Notes: generated by a model not told the origin, from the letters alone. A stretch of DNA of 35,145 nt from CAZMRW01 sp964568805 (GCA_964568805.1 CAZMRW010000040.1:1-35145); one strand, 5' to 3'; positions 7,676-14,620 are shown, numbered from the stretch's first letter. A program made the numbers and translations.

Positions 7676-7879
7676 TCAAGAAGGACGCTGTTGAAGTGAG
7701 TGCATGATCCGATCCAGAGTATAGCCAATCAGCCCGATGGTTATAATTGAGATCATGATTCGAACGATAATAAATAGTTGACGGACTTGTATCGGGTGAT
7801 TTCGTGTGCTCTTTTTTACCGAATGAGCATCCCTGATAGAAGTGGTAAATTTAACTATTTTGAGTTGTTGGCTGTTCAT
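7676..7879 (-). CDS. Small predicted single-span membrane protein; end resembles an NrtB-type ABC permease C-terminus
   Basis: From the ATG at 7879, nine bases after a GGAG, the frame gives 67 residues: a basic N-terminal half (MNSQQLKIVKFTTSIRDAHS) and one hydrophobic span (LFIIVRIMISIITIGLIGY) followed by TLDRIMHSLQQRPS. The pattern IGLIGYTLDRIMHSLQ looks like the last residues of nitrate/sulfonate/taurine-type ABC permeases (NrtB, SsuC, TauC). It may therefore be a surviving 3' piece of such a gene that acquired a start, or an independent small membrane protein. The frame is open further upstream to 7972, but the start at 7879 has the better ribosome-binding site. No partner gene is adjacent. 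Confidence 0.4.
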   Translation of the reverse strand: MNSQQLKIVKFTTSIRDAHSVKKSTRNHPIQVRQLFIIVRIMISIITIGLIGYTLDRIMHSLQQRPS

Positions 7880-8314
7880 TTTTGACATCTCCAATAATTT
7901 AATTGACATCATCGAGTGCCTGCGACTTCTTATTGAAAAAAAGGTGCGTCCATGCACGGCTGAAACAATCACTGTTTTGGGGTGGAGGTAGTCGCACGAT
8001 GTAGAAGAGATTGGCTACTTTATACTGCGTGCCTAAAAATAATTCTATGAACTATTACCACTCTGAATGATTAATCCGTCCCGATACTGTTAGAAACCGT
8101 TGGTTTGAACCGCCGAAATTTGCTGGCCCTTCGACAAGCTCATGGAGCACACAAAGTTAAGTGATAATAGGGTTGATAGCGGATAAAAACGGTCAACATG
8201 AAGACGCTTTTAGGTGGCGTATATATACCCCTTGCCTTTAACGATGCTGAACCTATCCCAGCGGTATTGAAAACGAAGGGCCACAAGCGTTGCCCATCTT
8301 AATCGTGAATGAGT
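7880..8314. other. Intergenic region with a degenerate repeat
   Basis: This 435-bp gap holds no convincing gene. A nine-base inverted repeat, GGCCCTTCG (8125-8133) and CGAAGGGCC (8274-8282), brackets about 140 bp. Its left end continues as CCCTTCGACAAGCTCA, which resembles a widespread proteobacterial dispersed repeat. A 34-codon frame beginning at 8198 lies inside and is probably chance. The promoter for the small gene at 7676-7879 should be at the left, but I cannot identify it. Confidence 0.5.
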
Positions 8315-9820
8315 TTATTTACGGGTATAGCGATGTTTCACACCCGACGGGAAATACTCGGCATCGGCAAAAGGACGGAGGTTAATTCGGGGCAGTTGCC
8401 GCTCCGCCGGTGTGTAATTGGCAAATTCGCTGTTCAGGCGCAACAGCTGCGCTCGTATGGACGCGGCGATCACCGGCGCCATTGCCGCGTCTGGCTCGAT
8501 GCCCGGCAATAGCTCCACGGCAATGTGCAGATATTTGTCGCCGTCTTCGGTATCCCGCGTTTCCAGTACGAATTTGCCGGTCGCCCATGCCATGATATCC
8601 GGCTGCTCCAGACCAACGGTGACGTTCTCCGGATAAATATTGGCGCCGTAGTAGGAGACGGTAAAATCCGCACGGCCGAACACAAAGACGAACGGCAGAC
8701 GGCGCGGCTGAAAATCCCTGTTCAGGCCGAGCTCGCCGAGAGACTGCACGCCGCGTTCTCTCAGGAAACGCCACATCTCATCGAAGCTCAGCACACCGCC
8801 CTTGTCGGCTATATGGTAGCGTACCAGAGGCACACTGTTCTCCCCGGAAACCACCAGCGTACCCTCATGCGCTTCGAAAAAACGGCTGGCCGGATCGTAC
8901 TGCACCAGCGTCGGCAGGCGCGATTCGCCGAACAAGGAACGCGCCGCATCGGGATGATTGGCCAGCCAGCGCCGGATGGCGATGCTAAGCGGGGTTTCGT
9001 TGCCGAGCACGCCGCCGTCGGCCGTGCCGTACAGCGATGCGGAATCCAGGCAGGGCGAGGACGAACCGATGCGCTGTCCCATCAGGCTGCGCCATTCCTC
9101 GCTAAACACTTCGCCGGCAAAGACCAGCTTGGGACTATAATTCGCCCAGTCGATACCCTCGGCGGCGCCGGCGTCGATCACGTCCTTGACAAACGGCGGA
9201 TAACCCAGCAATACCATTTGTTCGAAATGGGGCGCCAGCTCCCGAATTACCCGAAAGATTTCCGCCTTGTTGTTGCCGGGCGTCGCCACCATCAGCGGAT
9301 ACCCTTTGCGCGCCAGATGCCAGCAGCAGGATGTCGTAAACAAGCCGCCGACCCAATTGCCCAACGCGAAGCAGACCACGGCCAGCGTGCTGCGCTCATG
9401 CGCGCGGAAACTGTCATGAAAGACCTGCTCGAAACGCATCGCCACATCCAGCTCGTACAAGGCGGAACGCGGCCAGAACGTCGGTTGACCGGTGGAACCG
9501 GAAGACACCGCCACCCGGTCGGAACCTTTGAGGCTGCCGCCTAGGCAGCGCTCCGGCAGCGGATAAGCCTGCATGTAATCAGCCTTGCCCATCAGCGGCA
9601 AACTTTGAAAGGCCTGGAAACTGTTAATATCCGCCGGATTGACGTTCCGTTCTTGCAGAAACTTCCGGTAGGCGGGAACCTCCGCCGAGCAGCGGCGAAA
9701 CAGGGCCAGAACCTTGTCTTCGGGATTGACGGCCTGGTGCTCCGCCAGCAGTGTGTCCAGCGGCGTGGCGATAAAGTGATGAAAAACGTCGTCGGAGGGT
9801 GAACTAAGCGAATTAGACAT
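8315..9820 (-). CDS. PaaK-like adenylate-forming acyl/aryl-CoA ligase
   Basis: The 501-residue protein belongs to the phenylacetate-CoA ligase-like branch of the adenylate-forming (ANL) superfamily. The phosphate-binding loop is VSSGSTGQPTFWP (SSGSTG at 106-111), the aromatic-containing A5 motif is YGTADGG at 264-270, and the hinge-region motif is FGRADFTVSYYGANIYPENV (GRAD at 382-385). A C-terminal subdomain ends with KHRYTRK, whose lysines could supply the catalytic one. It would activate a carboxylic acid with ATP and probably load it on CoA; the substrate is unknown. No carrier protein, thioesterase or partner enzyme is adjacent. It sits between the nif operons on the minus strand, followed by the gap containing the 67-aa gene, so it appears monocistronic. 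Confidence 0.82.
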   Translation of the reverse strand: MSNSLSSPSDDVFHHFIATPLDTLLAEHQAVNPEDKVLALFRRCSAEVPAYRKFLQERNVNPADINSFQAFQSLPLMGKADYMQAYPLPERCLGGSLKGSDRVAVSSGSTGQPTFWPRSALYELDVAMRFEQVFHDSFRAHERSTLAVVCFALGNWVGGLFTTSCCWHLARKGYPLMVATPGNNKAEIFRVIRELAPHFEQMVLLGYPPFVKDVIDAGAAEGIDWANYSPKLVFAGEVFSEEWRSLMGQRIGSSSPCLDSASLYGTADGGVLGNETPLSIAIRRWLANHPDAARSLFGESRLPTLVQYDPASRFFEAHEGTLVVSGENSVPLVRYHIADKGGVLSFDEMWRFLRERGVQSLGELGLNRDFQPRRLPFVFVFGRADFTVSYYGANIYPENVTVGLEQPDIMAWATGKFVLETRDTEDGDKYLHIAVELLPGIEPDAAMAPVIAASIRAQLLRLNSEFANYTPAERQLPRINLRPFADAEYFPSGVKHRYTRK

Positions 9821-10023
9821 GGGAAAGAACCTGACAAAAATGCTTAAAGTACAGGAACGTTAAATGGAATCAGCGGAGGAGTCAATCATGCTGTCGTTAT
9901 CGTTCGTTGTTTACCTCTAATTTAAGATTCAACATCAACAACGATTAAAAAATGTAGTCTACCATTACATTTGTTGCTAACACAGAGAACAAGAAAAAGC
10001 TGATTTTAGCCCGATTCACAAAA

Positions 10024-10053
10024 TGTATATTATGCCGATATAAATAATATACA
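10024..10053. promoter_or_regulatory. Perfect inverted repeat, operator-like
   Basis: TGTATATTAT (10024-10033) and ATAATATACA (10044-10053) are exact reverse complements separated by ten bases. The right arm ends 16 bases before a TATAAT (10070-10075), so it would cover a -35 region. This is the arrangement expected for the operator of a dimeric or tetrameric repressor. It lies about 115 bp upstream of the 199-aa gene. Confidence 0.5.
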
Positions 10054-10088
10054 GTTCACGAATATCCCCTATAATCTTCCCAATCGTT

Positions 10089-10118
10089 TTGACGTTGCAG
10101 CTATCTTTGATCTATATG
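10089..10118 (+). promoter_or_regulatory. Candidate sigma-70 promoter of the 199-aa gene
   Basis: TTGACG (10089-10094) is followed after 18 bases by TATATG (10113-10118). Transcription would start near 10125, about 40 bases before the ATG at 10168. A separate TATAAT at 10070-10075 lacks a recognisable -35 and is the alternative. Confidence 0.35.
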
Positions 10119-10167
10119 AGAAATCCTGTGATCGAGATAACATACCCCGTCCGGCTTTGGAAGAAAT

Positions 10168-10767
10168 ATGAATTTAATCGTAAATGCGGTTACGTCCACC
10201 TCTGAACACACTATAGCATGGTTAAGCCTACAACCAAACAACTGGGTTTCAGTGGGCTTCTCTGACAAGGCATTCATCTCCCCTCGCTTCCATGCACGAC
10301 AATTCGTTTGGAATGCCTATAACCGGGTCACGGTTCAATACCTTGTCGCTCACCATCCGGAAGAGTTACGTCCAGTTACAAATCCGCACCTTACATTTCA
10401 CCCCCCGATATATTTTCATCTGCGTGCGAACAAGGACGAAGAACTTTTTGCGGGTATCGCAGATATCCAGATTATGCTCACTCAGGACAACTCGGTGCCA
10501 TGGGCCCGTTTCGTATCGCGTCCTGTCCGAGAAATCCCGTTCGCAAACACCCCTAGGAATCCTGAACGTACCTCAGTCCTTCGCGTACCAGTTGAGTCGA
10601 AAGACGTCTCTGTGGGCATGGCGATAGATTTCGTAAAGCCGGGCATAAGCCACCTGACAACGGCAATCGCTGAGAAATATCTTGATTCCGGCCCCTATCA
10701 GTTGCATGTATCGTGCGAGTTACATACGGCACAGTTGCCAACGTTGGCTTGGTATCATCAATACTAA
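10168..10767 (+). CDS. Unrecognised 199-aa protein
   Basis: I do not recognise this family. The 199-residue product has no signal peptide, membrane span, cysteine cluster or known catalytic motif. It is rich in aromatic residues and histidine (HARQFVWNAYNRVTVQYLVAHHPEE, HLTFHPPIYFHLRANKDEELF) and looks mainly beta-structured. The ATG follows GGAAGA by four bases. It runs convergently towards the end of the nifHDK operon and differs from its nif neighbours in base composition and strand, consistent with acquired DNA. A short sequence similar to its own leader (CCGGCTTTGGA near 10153) recurs just after its stop (CCGCTTTGGA near 10817). Confidence 0.6.
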   Translation: MNLIVNAVTSTSEHTIAWLSLQPNNWVSVGFSDKAFISPRFHARQFVWNAYNRVTVQYLVAHHPEELRPVTNPHLTFHPPIYFHLRANKDEELFAGIADIQIMLTQDNSVPWARFVSRPVREIPFANTPRNPERTSVLRVPVESKDVSVGMAIDFVKPGISHLTTAIAEKYLDSGPYQLHVSCELHTAQLPTLAWYHQY

Positions 10768-10896
10768 TATTTCTTTGTAAGGCTTGCGGGACGTCATAAT
10801 ATTATTCCGCGCCCCGCTTTGGAGAACCAGTGCTGGATGAATGGATTTAGCCTGTTACCCTATACTAGCCTTGACGTGAAACTTCCCTCCAGGGAC

Positions 10897-11115
10897 TTAA
10901 ACCCTCAACAACGCCTTGGCCATCCGTTCGGAAAGCTGCGCTTCGACGAATTGCGGTTCGTTGGGCGGATACAGTTCGACTTCGTCCAGTTCATAGTTGT
11001 ATTCCTTGCCCAGTGCGATCAGTTCCCTGATTTTTTGAACCGCCAGCAGTTTTTGTTTTAAATCGGGATCCGTTTTGGCTTGTTCAGAGAAGGCTTTAAT
11101 CTGTGCAATTGACAT
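10897..11115 (-). CDS. Nif11 family protein
   Basis: The 72-residue protein begins MSIAQIKAFSEQAKTDPDLKQKLLAVQ, the characteristic Nif11 domain found in nif clusters and reused as leader peptide in some natural-product precursors. Here the remainder (ELIALGKEYNYELDEVELYPP) continues with no Gly-Gly cleavage motif and no Cys/Ser/Thr-rich core, so it looks like a classical nif-associated Nif11 rather than a peptide precursor. It is the last gene of the nifH operon, about 70 bp after the 375-aa gene. Its function is unknown. No clear terminator follows it. Confidence 0.88.
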   Translation of the reverse strand: MSIAQIKAFSEQAKTDPDLKQKLLAVQKIRELIALGKEYNYELDEVELYPPNEPQFVEAQLSERMAKALLRV

Positions 11116-11186
11116 CGTGTTGACTCCTATTGATTAACAATGTGCTTTGCCATGCAAAGCGGTTGATGAAAAAACCGGCGCGATGC

Positions 11187-12314
11187 CTACACCCTGTAAG
11201 GCATATTGATCCAGTCCTTGAGGACGGCGGCATCACGGTCGGGCAAATAAGAAAAATCGCCACTTACGTCCTTGAAAACCGCAACGCCGCTGTGCGACGA
11301 AACCAGTTTGCCCTTCAGCATGTAAAAGAACCAGGCGAAGGGGTAGCCGGCCTGGCGATCGAAACGGGTTAACAGGTTATGCAGCGGGACGCCTTTTTTG
11401 CCGTGGATATCGTCCAGTTGCGGCATGTTTTTTTGCCGGGTATTGACGATTTCGACATTGATGATTTGCTCGCCGAAACGTCCGGTATGCCGGAAAGGCC
11501 GGACGATCCAGTCGTCGCACAGCGCCGCTTTGTGCAGGGCGCTGCTCCGGTTCCAGTCGTCCATAAAACGCTGCACCGGATGCTCTTCGATATGGTGTTT
11601 ATTGATTTCGTCCATGAATACCGCCACGTCGGTTTTCCGCCGATAGGCATACCGGGCAGTGCCAATGCAGGATGGTTCTATGCATTCCGGGTACAGCGGA
11701 TCGATAAACTCTTCCAGATCCTCGGGCAGATTGTGTTCACCGACCAGCAAGCGATCCGACATTTCATGGATTTTATCGATGTCGATCTGTATGAACTGTT
11801 CCGCATTGCTGCCCGTTTGCACGACAAAATGCAGGGTAACTCCCGTTTGCCGCGTGGCGATCAGTTGTTGATCCTGTGCATGATCGATCAGGGTTTGCAG
11901 ATTTTTGCCGCATTCGATATAGGTTCTCTCGGTCCATTCGATCAAATCATGGGCGATGCGGTTGCCGGCCCTATCGACTATGCCGCCCAGGCGATACCAC
12001 TCTTCTCCGGTTTTGGCCAATCGGACCGGATAATCGGGATTGAGCGCCTGCAGTGTTGATAATAACGTGTCGTCATCCTCGGCAATTGCTGAAGTACAGG
12101 ACGTACTGAATGCAGCAAACGCAGGAGCAGTTTGCTGTCCCTGCATTGCTCCTTGTGCCCCAGAGGGTATACCTCCCGCATAACCCACAGGGATGTGGGG
12201 AATGCAGATTTTGCCTGGAGCAAAATATTTGTCCCTGCAGTCGTGACTGGGTGAAGACTGCTTGCAGATTTTGGCAATCTGTTGGCCGTGCAGTTGAAAA
12301 GGTTGATACGCCAT
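11187..12314 (-). CDS. Conserved nif-operon protein of unknown function carrying an in-frame palindromic insertion
   Basis: The 375-residue soluble protein begins two bases after the LRV gene stop, with GGAA about nine bases before the ATG. Residues 1-16 (MAYQPFQLHGQQIAKI) and the part after about residue 78 (TLLSTLQALNPDYPVRLAKTGEEWYRLGGIVDRAGNRIAHDLIEWTERTYIECG...) read like one conserved protein. Residues 17-76 are quite different (Cys-, Pro- and Gly-rich, with PVGYAGGIPSGAQGAMQGQQ) and come from a densely palindromic DNA segment (about 12090-12265). I do not recognise the family. Operon position suggests a nif accessory role. The C-terminal half contains a well-mixed globular sequence with YPFAWFFYMLKGKLVSSHSGVAVF. 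Confidence 0.8.
   Translation of the reverse strand: MAYQPFQLHGQQIAKICKQSSPSHDCRDKYFAPGKICIPHIPVGYAGGIPSGAQGAMQGQQTAPAFAAFSTSCTSAIAEDDDTLLSTLQALNPDYPVRLAKTGEEWYRLGGIVDRAGNRIAHDLIEWTERTYIECGKNLQTLIDHAQDQQLIATRQTGVTLHFVVQTGSNAEQFIQIDIDKIHEMSDRLLVGEHNLPEDLEEFIDPLYPECIEPSCIGTARYAYRRKTDVAVFMDEINKHHIEEHPVQRFMDDWNRSSALHKAALCDDWIVRPFRHTGRFGEQIINVEIVNTRQKNMPQLDDIHGKKGVPLHNLLTRFDRQAGYPFAWFFYMLKGKLVSSHSGVAVFKDVSGDFSYLPDRDAAVLKDWINMPYRV
12090..12265. repeat. Palindromic element inserted in-frame within the 375-aa gene
   Basis: Short hairpins are packed end to end: AGTAC/GTACT (12093-12107), CAGCAAAC/GTTTGCTG (12113-12137) nested in TGCAG/CTGCA (12111-12145), a longer pairing TTGCTCC/GGAGCAA (12146-12223) enclosing GGTATACC (12166-12173) and CCCACA/TGTGGG (12184-12199), then GCAGTC/GACTGC (12237-12261). 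The segment is open in the gene's frame and encodes about residues 17-75. This design recalls the Rickettsia palindromic elements that insert into coding sequences. Confidence 0.65.
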
Positions 12315-12316
12315 AG

Positions 12317-13093
12317 TTAGTTTTCCGGTTTTTCGATCCCGTGCGCGCCGTTCGAACAGACAGTTAACCGTTCCTGCACTGCTGCCCTGACATCGGGCTC
12401 CGGATCATCGAGCAGACAAGCCAGGGCTTCGGGCGCAACGCGCTGAACAACGGTATAACGCACGACCCAGTCGGGATCATTTAAAAGAGTAACGGCGTCC
12501 TCGGAACTCATGCGTTCAGCGACGATGCGTCTGACTTCCGGGGCATCGTCATGAGCCATCAAACCCAGGCTGACTTCGGGCAAGCGTTCGGCGACCACTT
12601 TTCTGACCTGCAGATCCTTGTCGCGAATCAGCCGAAACAGGCGGCCGGCCGGCAGCCGCCGGGCAACGGTTAGTCTGACAATGTAGTCCCGGTCGTTAGC
12701 CAGTTTTTCCAATTCTTCGGACGCGATGCGATCGGCGACGGTCATGCGCACTTCCCGGTCGGGATCTTCTATCAGTAGATTGAGCTGGGCTTGAGGCAGC
12801 CGATAAGCGACAGCGCGCCTGACCACTTCATCTTCATCATAAATCAGCCTGGCGAGCGATTTCTGCGGCGCATAACGAACGGCAATCGCGCGCCTTTCCC
12901 AAAAGATATCCTGTAAATAACGTTCGGCATAATCGGGGTTAACGCGAAAAAACCGGTCGATCTGCCGGCCGCTGTCAGCGATGACGCAAGTATCGCCGGG
13001 AAGACAGCGCCCGGTCAGCAGCGTTTTGCCGCGAAAAGGACACAGGCTGCAATCGGCAACCGGAACGCTAACAGGACTTTCACGACCAGGCAT
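12317..13093 (-). CDS. 4Fe-4S leucine-rich repeat variant (LRV) protein
   Basis: The 258-residue protein has an N-terminal cysteine cluster, C15-x2-C18-x11-C30-x5-C36, expected to hold a 4Fe-4S cluster, followed by about eight repeats of roughly 24 residues with the signature VVRRAVAYRL, EVRMTVADRI, IVRLTVARRL, QVRKVVAERL, EVRRIVAERM, VVRYTVVQRV and DVRAAVQERL. This matches the leucine-rich repeat variant protein first described from the Azotobacter vinelandii nif region, an all-helical alpha/3-10 superhelix. It is probably a protein-binding scaffold with a redox or iron-sensing cap; its partner is unknown. It lies 14 bp after the 88-aa gene in the nifH operon. Confidence 0.92.
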   Translation of the reverse strand: MPGRESPVSVPVADCSLCPFRGKTLLTGRCLPGDTCVIADSGRQIDRFFRVNPDYAERYLQDIFWERRAIAVRYAPQKSLARLIYDEDEVVRRAVAYRLPQAQLNLLIEDPDREVRMTVADRIASEELEKLANDRDYIVRLTVARRLPAGRLFRLIRDKDLQVRKVVAERLPEVSLGLMAHDDAPEVRRIVAERMSSEDAVTLLNDPDWVVRYTVVQRVAPEALACLLDDPEPDVRAAVQERLTVCSNGAHGIEKPEN

Positions 13094-13107
13094 GCAATCG
13101 GTTCCGT

Positions 13108-13374
13108 TCAGTCGGGGATGATTTCGGCAACGACAATGCCGGTTGCAGCCCGATAATCATTGGTCAGGCACAGGCAGTGCTCCCGGCCGTCGATCAAATA
13201 AAGATTGAAGCCTTGATGCTCAACGACCGGCGTGTTATTGGGCAGATCGTCATCCATGCAGTAAGTGAAATGAATCGGCCGATAATGCTCTCTTAGAGCC
13301 GAAATCGTGCCTTCATCAACACCCATGGCGTCGATTTTTGCCGCAATCGCGTTGACTTGCTCTTCGGTAATCAT
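13108..13374 (-). CDS. Small conserved nif-operon protein (probably DUF6129)
   Basis: The 88-residue protein begins MITEEQVNAIAAKIDAMGVD and has a beta-rich end (FNLYLIDGREHCLCLTNDYRAATGIVVAEIIPD). It resembles a small family seen between nafY and the LRV gene in gammaproteobacterial nif clusters; I believe it is named DUF6129, from memory. Its ATG overlaps the nafY stop (ATGA), so the two are translationally coupled and may work together. It has no metal-binding motif other than a CLC pair. Function is unknown. Confidence 0.78.
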   Translation of the reverse strand: MITEEQVNAIAAKIDAMGVDEGTISALREHYRPIHFTYCMDDDLPNNTPVVEHQGFNLYLIDGREHCLCLTNDYRAATGIVVAEIIPD

Positions 13375-14084
13375 CCCGTTGCTTCCCTGTCAAATCTGAA
13401 GCGGTCGGCCGCATCAATCCCCATCACCTTGGCCAGCCACGGGGGTGGAGTGCCGGCAATGACGCCTTGCAGTTGGCCGATAACGCCCGCGATGGATTCA
13501 ATCGCTGCGAGTTTAATCGGATGAATTCCCTGCTTGACGATTTTCGCCGCTGCAGGTCCGCCCACCGACACGATGTAAAGCACCTGGCAATCCTGAATCA
13601 GTTCCGCCCTGAAAACGTTTTTGTCGTCCACGTACAGGCCATCCGGAATGTCAGTACTGCGAATGTCAATTAGACGAATCTCCTCGGCTGATACCTGATA
13701 AATCATGAACTGACCGCAGGAGCCGAAATGACCGTCAACGTTAATGCCGTCATTACTGGCAAAGGCAATGCGAACGGAACCAGGCATGTCGCCTTCGGCA
13801 TAGGCCTGAACTTCCGGCTTCGATGTTTCTACGGTCTCAACGGGATGTTGCAGAATGTGCAATGCCTTTGTTAATAGTGAATCATCCATGGCTGAAAACT
13901 CCCCTCCTTGAGCGTTTTTCAGTGTTTTCAGATCGATGCCCGCCAGTTTATCTTCCGTTATCGGAAGACCGGCGCACCGGGTCAGCGCGTTAAACAGCCG
14001 CTTGGCATCGGTATCGGGCAAAACGCGAGCGGCAAGCCCGATACGCAAAGCCAGTTCTCTTGAAAGCATGTCCTGGCTGTCCAT
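13371..14084 (-). CDS. nafY: NafY/NifY-type apo-dinitrogenase and FeMo-co-binding protein
   Basis: From the ATG at 14084 (GGAGG ten bases upstream) the protein has 237 residues and two domains, as in Azotobacter NafY. The N-terminal part (SRELALRIGLAARVLPDTDAK, then ALTRCAGLPITEDKLAGIDLK) corresponds to the sterile-alpha-like domain that binds apo-NifDK. The C-terminal part (VRIAFASNDGINVDGHFGSCGQF...) is a NifX/NifB-type cofactor domain with the cofactor-binding histidine in DGHFG. It would hold FeMo-co and keep apo-dinitrogenase competent for insertion. The frame is open ten codons upstream but that would overlap fdxN. NifY is an alternative name; the two-domain length favours NafY. Confidence 0.88.
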   Translation of the reverse strand: MDSQDMLSRELALRIGLAARVLPDTDAKRLFNALTRCAGLPITEDKLAGIDLKTLKNAQGGEFSAMDDSLLTKALHILQHPVETVETSKPEVQAYAEGDMPGSVRIAFASNDGINVDGHFGSCGQFMIYQVSAEEIRLIDIRSTDIPDGLYVDDKNVFRAELIQDCQVLYIVSVGGPAAAKIVKQGIHPIKLAAIESIAGVIGQLQGVIAGTPPPWLAKVMGIDAADRFRFDREATG

Positions 14085-14089
14085 GGGGC

Positions 14090-14290
14090 TTATGCCTCCA
14101 GCGGCAGTATGCAATTATCGATTGGACAAACCTTGACGCACTGGGGTACGTCAAAATCACCCTCGCATTCGGTGCAGGTTCTTTTGTCGATTTTAAAAAC
14201 AATAGACCCTTCCGATATGGAGTTGGTCGGGCACACGGGTTCGCAGTCGCCGCATGAGATACAATCCGCTTCTACAATATATAAGGCCAT
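14090..14290 (-). CDS. fdxN: 2[4Fe-4S] ferredoxin FdxN
   Basis: The 66-residue protein has CISCGDCEPVCPTNS (cysteines 10, 13, 16 and 20) and a second, longer motif CTECEGDFDVPQCVKVCPIDNC, where eight residues separate the two cysteine pairs. This irregular second motif is typical of FdxN and of Allochromatium-type ferredoxins. FdxN-class proteins donate electrons to nitrogenase or to NifB-dependent cofactor assembly in the cytoplasm. It lies between nifT and nafY with gaps of a few bases, so it is co-transcribed with nifHDK. Confidence 0.9.
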   Translation of the reverse strand: MALYIVEADCISCGDCEPVCPTNSISEGSIVFKIDKRTCTECEGDFDVPQCVKVCPIDNCILPLEA

Positions 14291-14292
14291 GA

Positions 14293-14517
14293 TTAGTCTC
14301 CTGAATCTAGACGTTTTGCGCGCAGGGTGATCGGAAAGTCCGGCTGTTCGTCCAGCGGTTCAAAATAATACCTTGAGCCATCGCTGAGCAGCACTTCACC
14401 GCCCCATTTACCGGGATTATCGAATTCAATGGATTCCACCATTTCTTCCAAATCTTTTTTGGGTACATAGAAGACTAATTGGCCTTCCGTATTTTTTTTC
14501 AACATGACGCTAGGCAT
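14293..14517 (-). CDS. nifT: NifT/FixU family protein
   Basis: The 74-residue protein matches NifT: MPSVMLKKNTEGQLVFYVPKKDLEE at the start, then NPGKWGGEVLLSDGSRYYFEP, and the LPxRLRAKRL-like ending (ITLRAKRL). Length and its position after nifK are standard. The function is unknown; nifT mutants usually show little phenotype. A palindromic element (14544-14616) fills the gap between nifK and this gene. Confidence 0.93.
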   Translation of the reverse strand: MPSVMLKKNTEGQLVFYVPKKDLEEMVESIEFDNPGKWGGEVLLSDGSRYYFEPLDEQPDFPITLRAKRLDSGD

Positions 14518-14543
14518 TGAGTTCTCCGTTTACACGCGTTGAT

Positions 14544-14616
14544 AAATCCCCCCTACCCCCCCTTTTCAAAGGGGGGTGAACTGTTCCCCCTTTGTAAAAG
14601 TGGGCTAGGGAGATTT
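14544..14616. repeat. Inverted-repeat element between nifK and nifT
   Basis: The inner hairpin is CCCCCCTTT (14557-14565) with AAAGGGGGG (14568-14576), a perfect nine-base stem. Outer ends AAATCCCCCCTA (14544-14555) and TAGGGAGATTT (14606-14616) are also largely complementary. The C-rich/G-rich ends resemble dispersed repeats frequent in gammaproteobacteria and cyanobacteria. It would form a strong hairpin in the nif mRNA directly after the nifK stop (14621). Confidence 0.8.
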
Positions 14617-14620
14617 GGGC

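Larger units (their letters stand above)
9821..10167. other. AT-rich divergent intergenic region
   Basis: This 347-bp gap separates the ligase gene (minus) from the 199-aa gene (plus). It carries a perfect ten-base inverted repeat (10024-10053) and a TTGACG...TATATG promoter candidate (10089-10118), both listed separately. No sigma-54 or NifA motif is visible, so neither gene looks nif-regulated. It is clearly more AT-rich than the nif genes around it. Confidence 0.6.

Noticed and set aside
8525..9544. 339-codon open frame on the plus strand
   Set aside because: It is antisense to the PaaK-like ligase, which has all core motifs; the product has no recognisable domain.
10768..10896. Integron attC site after the 199-aa gene
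   Set aside because: No GTTRRRY core site with a matching inverse core was visible, and there is no integrase.
10897..11115. Nif11 gene as a natural-product (RiPP) precursor
   Set aside because: There is no Gly-Gly cleavage motif, no core rich in Cys/Ser/Thr and no modifying enzyme nearby; it is the ordinary nif-linked type.
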